A stretch of 11,100 nt of DNA from Patescibacteria group bacterium (GCA_030917725.1 JAUPUE010000021.1:1-11100), one strand, 5' to 3'. Shown: positions 1 to 4,750, numbered from the stretch's first letter. The notes: generated by a model from the letters alone, not told the origin. Translations and numbers: made by a program.

Positions 1-125
1 GTGTAACAACTAATTCTAATATTTGCGAGCAAACGCCGACCAAGCGCTTAACCCTTATAATTTCGTCCTTTTAAAGTGTAGCACCAAGAAACGCGTGGTC
101 TGACAAGGGCCTGTGGACATCGAGA

Positions 126-209
126 CAATTCTCAATAGCAATTATCAATGATAAAAGGCCCCTACAGGCCTTGATTTCACTCATTATTGCCAATTGCTAT
201 TGAGAATTG
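126..209. repeat. Inverted repeat of AT-rich heptamer arrays behind the first gene
   Basis: Positions 192-209 are the exact reverse complement of 126-143 (18 bp). Both arms continue less exactly outward (146-152 and 183-189). Each arm reads as 7-nt steps ending in ATTG or AATTG, and both share the same 6-nt slip (CTATTG), so one arm is probably an inverted copy of the other. The spacer holds the terminator of the minus-strand gene. The right arm runs up to that gene's stop codon at 210-212. The 13-mer at 186-198 recurs exactly at 10258-10270. Confidence 0.8.
149..172 (-). terminator. Intrinsic terminator of the 210-767 gene
   Basis: On the minus strand a 6-bp stem (AAGGCC/GGCCTT, positions 167-172 with 155-160) and a 6-nt loop run into a short T-rich tail (TTTTAT). 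It lies about 38 nt past the stop codon and between the arms of the inverted repeat. The stem is short but GC-rich. Confidence 0.6.
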
Positions 210-767
210 CTACTGGGGCAGGACCTTATTGATGATCTTCACGTGGGGGTAGTCGAGGATATCGCGAATGAGCTTGTCGTTAACGCCCATACGGTAGGCG
301 AACTCGGCCGGGGTAAAGACAACATAGCGGACTTCACTGCCCACATCAGCTTCCAAAGCGGCAACAATCTTTTGGAGCATCTTTGGATTGACGCGTTCTG
401 CAACCAAAAGGAGGTCGGTGCGAGATTCACTTTCATCAAGAAAGACACCGGATGCAATGAGAAGCTTTACCGTGCCACAACGCTCGACACGCTTTGCAAG
501 ATTGATGTCAGCGAGCAATTGACCGATGAGAAGATCGTGAAGTGGTTTGAGAAATGCACATGCATCATTGAGTGCCCACTTAGTGCCGCGCTTTTTGATG
601 ACCGATGCACCAGCGAGATCGTTGACGATGACACGAACGTCCGCAGGATCGAGATGTGCCTTCTCGCGAAGTGTTCGCGAATCGTACACAACACCAGGGT
701 GAAGCAAAAAGAGACGCGCAACGCGTACAAATGACATCCCCCCAAAGAGTTTTGCGATTCGATCCAT
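210..767 (-). CDS. Winged-helix protein with nucleotidyltransferase-like C-terminal half (probable regulator)
   Basis: A 185-aa protein from the ATG at 767. An upstream in-frame extension to 851 is rejected because it crosses a heptamer array and the promoter of the divergent island. Residues about 5-70 look like a winged helix-turn-helix (VARLFLLHPGVVYDSRTLRE, then VRVIVNDLAGASVIKKRG and a W). Residues about 100-185 resemble the small nucleotidyltransferase fold of MNT-type proteins (LLIASGVFLDESESRTDLLL). However, the catalytic DxD is not intact (TDLLL), so enzyme activity is doubtful. The product is likely a cytoplasmic DNA-binding regulator in which the second half serves as a ligand or partner domain; this is inferred from the fold impression only. 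No Shine-Dalgarno is visible. It ends in a terminator at 149-172 and is divergent from the GC-rich island, so regulation of the island is possible but unproven. Confidence 0.75.
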   Translation of the reverse strand: MDRIAKLFGGMSFVRVARLFLLHPGVVYDSRTLREKAHLDPADVRVIVNDLAGASVIKKRGTKWALNDACAFLKPLHDLLIGQLLADINLAKRVERCGTVKLLIASGVFLDESESRTDLLLVAERVNPKMLQKIVAALEADVGSEVRYVVFTPAEFAYRMGVNDKLIRDILDYPHVKIINKVLPQ

Positions 768-778
768 AGAAATAATCA

Positions 779-799
779 CTAACAGCCTACAGCTAACCG
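779..799. repeat. Heptamer array (3 units)
   Basis: Three consecutive 7-nt units, CTAACAG, CCTACAG and CTAACCG, lie just upstream of the start codon of the 210-767 gene. They match the CYWACAR consensus found in other spacers of this window. Confidence 0.7.
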
Positions 800-844
800 C
801 TTTGAGATACAAATCATGCAATCTTTGACTTCGTTGGGAGGGGC

Positions 845-872
845 TTGACAATAAAAATCATGGTGCTATGAT
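845..872 (+). promoter_or_regulatory. Sigma70-type promoter of cassette A
   Basis: TTGACA (845-850), a 16-bp spacer and TATGAT (867-872), preceded by TGC, which makes an extended -10. This is one of the best promoter matches in the window. Transcription would begin near 879, directly before a chain of hairpins. Confidence 0.75.
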
Positions 873-883
873 ACTCCCCAGAA

Positions 884-956
884 GTCGGCGACCGTGTTGC
901 CGACGCAGTACCCATCCTCACGAGGATGGCCCACAAACAGTCGCTTAAAGAGCGAC
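884..956 (+). other. Structured 5' leader of cassette A: three tandem hairpins
   Basis: Three local stems follow one another: 884-889 with 899-904 (GTCGGC/GCCGAC); 912-918 with 923-929 (7 bp, CACG loop); and 940-945 with 951-956 (GTCGCT/AGCGAC). They fill the transcript from about 5 nt after the predicted start to 7 nt before the GGAG ribosome-binding site. An ATG at 926 lies inside the second stem and is not a likely start. Such a leader may stabilise the mRNA or regulate it; no known riboswitch class was recognised. Confidence 0.6.
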
Positions 957-976
957 CCGCAACGGAGAGCACACCT

Positions 977-1120
977 ATGGACCCGCAGAGCCACCAGAAC
1001 AAGGTATTGGACAAGGATGGCAACGCCCAGCAGGACGGCCAGCACCAGCCCACCCAGGACGGCAGCGGCACCCAGCCCGACGGCGGCGCCGGCAACTCCA
1101 GCGGCGGCCACGAGCAGTAG
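977..1120 (+). CDS. Small hydrophilic protein A (47 aa), GC-rich island
   Basis: No family recognised. The start at 977 is chosen because a GGAG Shine-Dalgarno lies 9 nt upstream (964-967), which ordinary genes in this window lack. The protein is rich in Gln, Gly, Asp, Pro and Ser, with no hydrophobic segment, no Cys and almost no aromatic residues, so it is probably disordered and cytoplasmic. Codons end mostly in C or G, unlike neighbouring genes. It sits alone between a strong promoter with a triple-hairpin leader and a strongly structured 3' region with its own terminator. It may be a true mini-protein; alternatively the ORF is incidental within a structured RNA. The promoter/Shine-Dalgarno/ORF/terminator order favours translation, but without comparative data this is moderate confidence. 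Confidence 0.5.
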   Translation: MDPQSHQNKVLDKDGNAQQDGQHQPTQDGSGTQPDGGAGNSSGGHEQ

Positions 1121-1130
1121 CCCACGGCCG

Positions 1131-1257
1131 CGGCGCCACCCAGTCATCCCTCAGGAAATTCCTTCCGAGGTGGCGCCGAGCCCCGTAGTACGCAGCATGC
1201 GGTCCATCGGCCGCGGCTACCGGAAGGGAGGTGGTCGATGGACCACCTCCCTTCCGG
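1131..1257 (+). other. Structured 3' region of cassette A with a 17-bp perfect hairpin
   Basis: Starting 10 nt after the stop codon, 1131-1140 pairs with 1169-1178 (10 bp, CGGCGCCACC with its complement). A small inner stem lies at 1153-1156 with 1160-1163. Further on, 1220-1236 pairs perfectly with 1241-1257 (17 bp, GATG loop). The segment 1201-1209 is exactly complementary to 1236-1244, the loop and inner right arm of that hairpin, so an alternative 9-bp pairing or pseudoknot is possible. There is no T-run after the 17-bp stem, so it is not itself the terminator. It could be an RNA stabiliser, a processing site or the functional part of the transcript. Confidence 0.6.
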
Positions 1258-1266
1258 GATCCACAC

Positions 1267-1322
1267 AAGCACCAGTTAGTAGATTTCACGAGAAGTCACA
1301 ACGCGGTGCTTTTTTCGTTCCC
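1267..1322 (+). terminator. Intrinsic terminator of cassette A (shared module)
   Basis: AAGCACC (1267-1273) pairs with GGTGCTT (1305-1311), followed by T residues to 1315. The inner loop carries a smaller stem around CACGAG. The T-run is followed by CGTTCCC and an A-run (1323-1329), so the T and A tracts can pair and the site may also act in the other direction. The same T6-CGTTCCC module occurs at 1706-1718. Confidence 0.7.
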
Positions 1323-1335
1323 AAAAAAAGAACGC

Positions 1336-1364
1336 TTGACGATTACGGCCTAGATAGGTAGTAT
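1336..1364 (+). promoter_or_regulatory. Sigma70-type promoter of cassette B
   Basis: TTGACG (1336-1341), a 17-bp spacer and TAGTAT (1359-1364). It begins 14 nt after the terminator module of cassette A, which supports independent transcription units. The predicted start is near 1371. Confidence 0.7.
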
Positions 1365-1401
1365 CCTCAGCCGTGGTCGCACTGAGCGGCCGAATGTTCC
1401 C

Positions 1402-1425
1402 AGATAAGGAAAAAGTTCCTTATCT
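1402..1425 (+). other. 10-bp leader hairpin of cassette B
   Basis: AGATAAGGAA (1402-1411) pairs perfectly with 1416-1425 around a 4-nt loop. It sits in the 5' leader about 20 nt before the Shine-Dalgarno. A weaker GCCG/CGGC pairing lies just upstream (about 1372-1390). Confidence 0.6.
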
Positions 1426-1460
1426 ATCCACAGCTTCAAGCCAGAGAAAGGTGAAACCGC

Positions 1461-1613
1461 ATGAAAACGCCACCGCAGCACTTGCCCACCAGCACGGAGG
1501 CAACGTCCGTGCCGCCGACCACCAAGGTCGGTGCACTGAGCACCGGAGCGCCGCAGGAACCTGCACGACGGTACGTTCGACCCTTCCTTCCGGACGGGCG
1601 CCAGGGCTTCTAG
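1461..1613 (+). CDS. Small Pro/Thr-rich protein B (50 aa), GC-rich island
   Basis: No family recognised. The ATG at 1461 has a good Shine-Dalgarno (AAAGGTGA, 1447-1454; AGG core 9 nt upstream). The first 35 residues are rich in Pro, Thr, Ala and Ser; the last 15 are more basic and aromatic (ARRYVRPFLPDGRQGF), so a short binding tail after a disordered stretch is conceivable. There is no signal peptide or membrane segment. It follows its own promoter and leader hairpin and is followed 16 nt after the stop by an 11-bp GC hairpin. Its size and cassette layout parallel protein A, though the two sequences do not align convincingly. A longer reading frame through this region from 1373 runs through the hairpin and the terminator and is not preferred. 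Confidence 0.5.
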   Translation: MKTPPQHLPTSTEATSVPPTTKVGALSTGAPQEPARRYVRPFLPDGRQGF

Positions 1614-1629
1614 CCCGCAGACCCTCGTC

Positions 1630-1654
1630 CCCCGGGGCCCAATGGGCCCCGGGG
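1630..1654 (+). other. 11-bp GC hairpin after ORF B
   Basis: CCCCGGGGCCC (1630-1640) pairs perfectly with 1644-1654 around an AAT loop. No T-run follows. Like the 17-bp hairpin after ORF A, it precedes the true terminator by a few dozen bases. Confidence 0.7.
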
Positions 1655-1680
1655 AGACCACCCCAACATCAGTACGCAGT

Positions 1681-1718
1681 ACATCACGAGAGGTACCGGC
1701 TGGTGTTTTTTCGTTCCC
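1681..1718 (+). terminator. Intrinsic terminator of cassette B (shared module)
   Basis: ACATCA (1681-1686) pairs with TGGTGT (1701-1706; one T-G pair), followed by T residues to 1711 and then CGTTCCC and GAAAAAG. The loop contains CACGAGAGGT, matching CACGAGAAGT in the cassette A terminator, and TTTTTTCGTTCCC is identical in both. TTTTTCG can also pair with the following CGAAAAA. Confidence 0.65.
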
Positions 1719-1743
1719 GAAAAAGATATGGGGATTTGGCCCA

Positions 1744-1771
1744 TTGACTCTCCGTCGGGGCGGTGTAGCAT
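1744..1771 (+). promoter_or_regulatory. Sigma70-type promoter of cassette C
   Basis: TTGACT (1744-1749), a 16-bp spacer and TAGCAT (1766-1771), 25 nt after the end of the cassette B terminator module. It is the best match upstream of the 1941 gene and implies a leader of about 160 nt. Confidence 0.55.
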
Positions 1772-1940
1772 CGAGTCCAGTACCCGAAGACACCGATAGA
1801 CCCCGCCGCTCTTCCCCGCTCTTTTTATCACCAACCGATTTTACTTTTTCCTTCGGGACGTCCCTGAAGGTGCTGTCATAGCCTGTCGAGGCCAACCGTT
1901 CGTCGCTCACAAAAGCGTCGGACACTACCGGAGAAAAGCT
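1772..1940 (+). other. Long 5' leader of cassette C
   Basis: The stretch between the promoter and the gene holds a pyrimidine-rich part (about 1802-1850, with a T5 run at 1822-1826) and a hairpin at 1851-1869 (CTTC/GAAG then GGG/CCC with one bulged T). A small stem CGCT/AGCG lies at 1904-1917. A GGAG Shine-Dalgarno at 1930-1933 follows. No ORF with a credible start was seen in it. Confidence 0.45.
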
Positions 1941-2402
1941 ATGAAGACGCGGGTTCGCTTGTTGGTGGTGGCTGCCGTATTCGCCGTTCTGGCCGTCGCA
2001 ACCGCTCCCATCATCGCCGCTCCGAACGTGCAGTTCGCCGTCCTCGAGCTCAAGCAGAACCCCGACGGCGCGCTCCTGGCAAAGCAGGTCGTTCCCAACA
2101 ACCTGGAGCTGGCGATCTTCCTGGTCAAGGGCGATACCCTCCCGAAGACCACGGCGCAGTTCGCCGACAACGAGAAGAGCTCGGCGACTCTCCGGCGCGT
2201 GCTGATCGTGAAGACCGAAGGCGACGTCTACGCCGTCGTGGCAATGTCCCGCGCGATGAGTACGCAGATGCCCGACAACATCGTGACGGCGCAGAACGAC
2301 ACCACCAGGCTCGGTGGTCGCCTGTACCAGGTCAACACCCGATACGACAAGACGGCCGCCACCACCAAGGCGCAGAACCACGGCTGGACGACCATCACCT
2401 GA
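1941..2402 (+). CDS. Exported protein of unknown function (153 aa), GC-rich island
   Basis: No domain family recognised. The ATG at 1941 is supported by GGAG 7 nt upstream and by an N-terminal signal peptide: a basic start (MKTRVR), a hydrophobic core (LLVVAAVFAVLAVA) and a likely signal peptidase I cut after IAA near residue 27. The mature part, about 126 residues, has no cysteine and no second membrane segment. It mixes beta-like stretches (VQFAVLELKQ, RRVLIVKTEGDVYAVVAM) with a Thr/Asn-rich tail, suggesting a small secreted beta-rich domain. Lys, Asn, Asp, Glu and Gln codons almost all end in G or C, unlike the genes outside the island. It is a single-gene unit with promoter at 1744 and terminator at 2442-2473, convergent with rplL. 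Export is well supported; the role is unknown. Confidence 0.8.
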   Translation: MKTRVRLLVVAAVFAVLAVATAPIIAAPNVQFAVLELKQNPDGALLAKQVVPNNLELAIFLVKGDTLPKTTAQFADNEKSSATLRRVLIVKTEGDVYAVVAMSRAMSTQMPDNIVTAQNDTTRLGGRLYQVNTRYDKTAATTKAQNHGWTTIT

Positions 2403-2441
2403 AGAAGATCGGTTGACGTGAAGTACCCCTGTTAAGGGGCG

Positions 2442-2473
2442 AGGGCCCGGTGCATTTCTGCCGGGCCCTTTCC
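2442..2473 (+). terminator. Intrinsic terminator of cassette C
   Basis: AGGGCCCGG (2442-2450) pairs with CCGGGCCCT (2461-2469), followed by TTTCCT. A smaller stem, CCCCT/AGGGG (2426-2439), precedes it. It marks the right end of the GC-rich island. Confidence 0.75.
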
Positions 2474-2485
2474 TATTGTCATAAA

Positions 2486-2517
2486 CAAAAACACCCTCGT
2501 TTTCGAGAGTGTTTTTG
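2486..2517. terminator. Bidirectional terminator between the island and rplL
   Basis: 2486-2499 pairs with 2504-2517: 4 bp, one C-A mismatch, then 10 bp around a TTTT loop. The outer arms are A5 and T5 runs, so each strand gives a stem followed by T residues. It ends rplJ-rplL 15 nt after the rplL stop and can also stop readthrough from the island. Confidence 0.8.
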
Positions 2518-2531
2518 AAAACCAAAGTGGT

Positions 2532-2921
2532 TTATTTGAGCGTAACTTTTGCTCCAGCTTCTTCCAACTTCTTCTTCATCTCTTCTGCCTCTTCTTTCTT
2601 GACTCCCTCCTTGATGACACCAGGAGCACCATCGACGAGGTCCTTTGCCTCCTTGAGGCCGAGACCTGCGATGTCCTTCACCGCCTTGATGACAGCGATC
2701 TTATTGTCGCCGGCTGATGTGAGTTCGATTGTGAAATCGCTCTTCTCATCTGCTGCTGCACCACCAGCTGCTGGAGCTGCTGCCGCTGCGACTGCTGATA
2801 CGCCGAATTTCTTTTCGAGCACCTTCACGAGCTCGTTGAGCTCGATGACGCTCATCTTCTCGATTTTCTCGACGAGGTCCTTAAACTGTGCCGGTACCTC
2901 TACAACTGCGTTCTCTTCCAT
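2532..2921 (-). CDS. rplL: 50S ribosomal protein L7/L12
   Basis: A 129-aa stalk protein that binds L10 as dimers and recruits translation factors to the ribosome. The N-terminal dimerisation region is about residues 8-40 (helical, ending KKFGVSA). An Ala/Gly-rich hinge follows at about 43-57, then the C-terminal factor-binding domain at 60-129 with the family motif (KIAVIKAVKDIAGLGLKEAK, then DLVDGAP) and the typical ending GAKVTLK. The length is usual for the family. The start at 2921 gives the expected N-terminus; no Shine-Dalgarno is visible. It lies 25 nt behind rplJ on the same strand, so the two form one operon controlled by the L10 leader upstream, and it ends at the bidirectional terminator. 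Confidence 0.98.
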   Translation of the reverse strand: MEENAVVEVPAQFKDLVEKIEKMSVIELNELVKVLEKKFGVSAVAAAAAPAAGGAAADEKSDFTIELTSAGDNKIAVIKAVKDIAGLGLKEAKDLVDGAPGVIKEGVKKEEAEEMKKKLEEAGAKVTLK

Positions 2922-2946
2922 AATAGTTTGAGATTAATGTAATGAA

Positions 2947-3453
2947 TTATTCTGTCTTCTTGCCTGCAATCGCGCTGAGTGCCACAACGAATCCTTGAAT
3001 AGGAGCGTTGATGACATTTACAAACATACCGCGGAGCGTGTGCTGTGACGGAATGGTTGCGATCTCGAGCATGCCTGACTTGTCTTTGAACATCTTGTTG
3101 AAGATGCCGCCGACGATGCCGAGCTTGCCTTCGAGCTTCTTTTCGAATGCGTACACACCGCGAGCTGCTGCAGTGACGTCGCTGTCATCGGCGTTCTCAG
3201 GGTACGCAAATGCGATTTCCCCTTCGAGTGCCGGAACAGTTCCTTCGAATGCAGAACCCTCGAGCGCTTTGCCGAGGAGTGTCTTCTTTGCGACCTTGTA
3301 TGCGATACCTTCTTTCTTGAGCGCTTTGCGGAGCTCCGTTGCTTCACCGACCGAAAGGCCCTTGAAAGTAACAAAAACTGCCGTCGAAACGCGCGAAAGG
3401 ATATCCTTGAAGTTCGTGAGAATCACTCCCTTTTTCTCTCGTGTAAGAGCCAT
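2947..3453 (-). CDS. rplJ: 50S ribosomal protein L10
   Basis: A 168-aa protein that anchors the L7/L12 stalk on 23S rRNA. The start at 3453 (MALTREKK) matches the family; an upstream in-frame ATG at 3483 lies in a heptamer repeat array and would add ten residues unlike the family. Typical segments are present: FVTFKGLSVGEATELRKALK (residues 28-47), AYKVAKKTLLGKAL, an acidic patch at about 85-92, and the C-terminal L7/L12-binding helix (TLRGMFVNVINAPIQGFV). It is first in the rplJ-rplL operon. In many bacteria the L10-L7/L12 complex binds its own leader to repress translation, and the matching leader is visible here at 3566-3640. No Shine-Dalgarno is seen directly before the ATG. Confidence 0.97.
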   Translation of the reverse strand: MALTREKKGVILTNFKDILSRVSTAVFVTFKGLSVGEATELRKALKKEGIAYKVAKKTLLGKALEGSAFEGTVPALEGEIAFAYPENADDSDVTAAARGVYAFEKKLEGKLGIVGGIFNKMFKDKSGMLEIATIPSQHTLRGMFVNVINAPIQGFVVALSAIAGKKTE

Positions 3454-3462
3454 GGTGATTGA

Positions 3463-3490
3463 CCTACAACCTACAACAGACAACTGACAA
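3463..3490. repeat. Heptamer array (4 units) before rplJ
   Basis: Units CCTACAA, CCTACAA, CAGACAA and CTGACAA run without gaps. The array lies in the rplJ leader, 10 nt before the start codon, and is inverted relative to the array at 3517-3544. Pairing of the two in the mRNA is possible (for example CCAACAACAG with CUGUUGUAGG, 9 of 10 bases). Confidence 0.8.
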
Positions 3491-3516
3491 CGGGATGCGT
3501 TGCTCGTTTATATCTG

Positions 3517-3544
3517 TTGTTGGTCGTTGGTTGTTAGTTGTAAG
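3517..3544. repeat. Inverted heptamer array (4 units) in rplJ leader
   Basis: Plus-strand units TTGTTGG, TCGTTGG, TTGTTAG and TTGTAAG are complements of the CYWACAR unit. The array directly follows the hairpin at 3546-3565 in the direction of rplJ transcription. Confidence 0.8.
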
Positions 3545-3545
3545 T

Positions 3546-3565
3546 CCATTCGCACTAGCGAATGG
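3546..3565 (-). other. 8-bp hairpin after the L10 leader
   Basis: CCATTCGC (3546-3553) pairs perfectly with 3558-3565 around a 4-nt loop. It immediately follows the closing stem of the L10 leader in the transcript. No T-run follows on the minus strand, so it is probably not a terminator. Confidence 0.6.
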
Positions 3566-3640
3566 GCAAAACAGGAAGTTCGACCTCGGCAGGGTTTTGA
3601 TGATTAAGGCCTTTCGGCTCCCCGCTTTCTCTGGTTTTGC
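3566..3640 (-). promoter_or_regulatory. L10 (rplJ-rplL) autoregulatory mRNA leader
   Basis: Read on the minus strand, the transcript is closed by a 7-bp stem: GCAAAAC (3634-3640) with GTTTTGC (3566-3572). It contains GGAGCCGAAAGGCC (3608-3621), CCTTAAT (3603-3609) and CCTGCCGAGGT (3583-3593). The CUUAAU...CCUGCCGAGGU pair is, as I recall it, a hallmark of the bacterial L10 leader family, which mimics the L10 binding site on 23S rRNA. It starts exactly where the promoter at 3648-3676 predicts the transcript to begin. The expected role is binding of L10-(L7/L12) and feedback repression of rplJ-rplL. Confidence 0.8.
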
Positions 3641-3647
3641 ACTAGTG

Positions 3648-3676
3648 AGAATACGCGAAATAGGGGTTTTCGTCAA
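3648..3676 (-). promoter_or_regulatory. Promoter of rplJ-rplL
   Basis: On the minus strand, TTGACG (3671-3676), a 17-bp spacer and TATTCT (3648-3653). The -35 overlaps the capA stop codon (3673-3675). The predicted start, near 3641, coincides with the 5' end of the L10 leader. Confidence 0.75.
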
Positions 3677-4692
3677 ATAACCAAGAGACCTGCCTTGATG
3701 CTTTCTGCAAGGTCAGGCTGGCTGCGAGCTGCAAGCGCGTCGAGAAGCGCTTGGCGTGCGGGTTCTTCCATAAGCTTGGGCTGAGCGTGGTTGCCGTCGA
3801 TTGGGACGAGTTGGTATCGCTCCCCTGTCTCATCGTGTGTGATGCGGAGCGCGAGCCCGCTTCGAACGTCGGCATTCCAATATTGATCAAATATAAAATT
3901 GCCGAGCGAATAGAAAATCGGCGCGCCATTGTAGACTTCGATATCTTGGATGACGTGTGGATGACTGCCAATGACTGCATCAACACCAGCATCGATGAGC
4001 GCATGTGCAATCGTCTCTTGAAACGCGTTGTGGACCGGCTGATATTCGTCACCCCAATGCATCATCACAACAATGTGCGTGCTCGTCCCAAAACTTTCGA
4101 TCTCACGAGAGGTCTCAATAATATCGAGTGGCGCCATAGTCGCATCGAGGCCGATGAGTGTGATGTTTTGTCCTTCCGGACGAAGGTGTGCAACATCATT
4201 GAAACCAAAATATTCAACCCTATTCTGTTCTAATTGTATCCTCGTATCCTTGTATCCTTGTACTCCTTGGTCCCACGCATGATTATTGGCGAGCGACACA
4301 TGCGTCACTCCAGCATCACGAAGCACCTCTGCAACAACAGGGTCAAACGCGAATCGCATCGAATATGGTTGTTCTGGCGAGACGCGCTCATCGGGCGCGT
4401 CGAGCGTGGTGATTGGTCCTTCGAGATTTACAACAACAGCATCCGCATCAGTAAAGATTGGACCAACATTCACAAAAGGAAGATTGTTTCCGCTTGCACG
4501 CATGCGATTGCGTACCGTACGACCGAGCATCACATCCCCCACCATCACAAACGTAAATGGTTCGACAGGCTTTTCTATAACATTACGGAGCACCGGAAGT
4601 TCCGATATCTGATGATCGCCAAGCCTGCCGATGGCAAAGACGATGCTGAAGGCGAAAATGCACAGGATGACAAGGCGGATGAACAATTTCAT
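3673..4692 (-). CDS. CapA-family protein (metallophosphatase-like fold), membrane-anchored
   Basis: A 339-aa protein. Residues 5-22 form an uncleaved or cleavable hydrophobic N-terminal segment, placing the rest outside the membrane. The CapA/PgsA-type domain spans about 46-272 with the family's conserved blocks in order: GDVMLGR (52-58), NLEGP (89-93), NNHAWD (136-141), HWGDEY (212-217), GSHPHV (242-247) and SLGNFIFDQ (262-270). These His, Asp and Asn residues would form a dinuclear metal site as in calcineurin-like phosphoesterases. In Bacillus, CapA takes part in poly-gamma-glutamate capsule export. No capB or capC neighbours are seen here, so that role should not be assumed; an envelope polymer function is the safer reading. 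It has no clear promoter of its own and no terminator before the rplJ promoter. Confidence 0.9.
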   Translation of the reverse strand: MKLFIRLVILCIFAFSIVFAIGRLGDHQISELPVLRNVIEKPVEPFTFVMVGDVMLGRTVRNRMRASGNNLPFVNVGPIFTDADAVVVNLEGPITTLDAPDERVSPEQPYSMRFAFDPVVAEVLRDAGVTHVSLANNHAWDQGVQGYKDTRIQLEQNRVEYFGFNDVAHLRPEGQNITLIGLDATMAPLDIIETSREIESFGTSTHIVVMMHWGDEYQPVHNAFQETIAHALIDAGVDAVIGSHPHVIQDIEVYNGAPIFYSLGNFIFDQYWNADVRSGLALRITHDETGERYQLVPIDGNHAQPKLMEEPARQALLDALAARSQPDLAESIKAGLLVI

Positions 4693-4703
4693 AGAGATAG
4701 ATG

Positions 4704-4731
4704 CTTACAGCCAACAGCCTACAACCTACAG
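4704..4731. repeat. Heptamer array (4 units) upstream of capA-like gene
   Basis: Units CTTACAG, CCAACAG, CCTACAA and CCTACAG run without gaps, 11 nt upstream of the start codon. It is inverted relative to the array at 4794-4821, and the pair brackets the terminator at 4751-4781. Confidence 0.85.
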
Positions 4732-4750
4732 CCCAAATCGTCTACAAAAA

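Noticed and set aside
1..125. Possible gene end or RNA gene at the left edge
   Set aside because: A frame open from 3 to about 77 is too short to judge and matches nothing recognised; no tRNA or other RNA fold was found.
207..734. A 175-codon plus-strand frame opposite the first gene
   Set aside because: It is a shadow of the minus-strand winged-helix gene; the product has no domain character and no promoter precedes it.
926..976. Upstream ATG extension of ORF A
   Set aside because: The ATG lies in a hairpin stem with no Shine-Dalgarno; 977 has GGAG at good spacing.
845..1330. Cassette A as tmRNA, RNase P RNA, SRP RNA or 6S RNA
   Set aside because: None of the conserved cores of these RNAs was seen; the stems are local and simple.
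894..1361. A 155-codon plus-strand frame through cassette A
   Set aside because: It crosses the three leader hairpins, the 17-bp hairpin and the terminator, lacks a Shine-Dalgarno and has a low-complexity product.
1373..1747. A 124-codon plus-strand frame through cassette B
   Set aside because: It starts at the transcript start, runs through the 11-bp hairpin and the terminator, and has no ribosome-binding site. The shorter frame at 1461 has one.
1350..2525. A 391-codon open frame on the minus strand across the GC island
   Set aside because: It runs antisense to the exported-protein gene and through promoters, hairpins and terminators, starts inside the rplL terminator, and its product is compositionally odd. 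GC-rich third positions on the plus strand remove stops from this frame.
3463..3544. Heptamer arrays as a CRISPR-like array or mobile-element ends
   Set aside because: Units are 7 nt, degenerate and gap-free, with no spacers, no target duplication and no transposase nearby.
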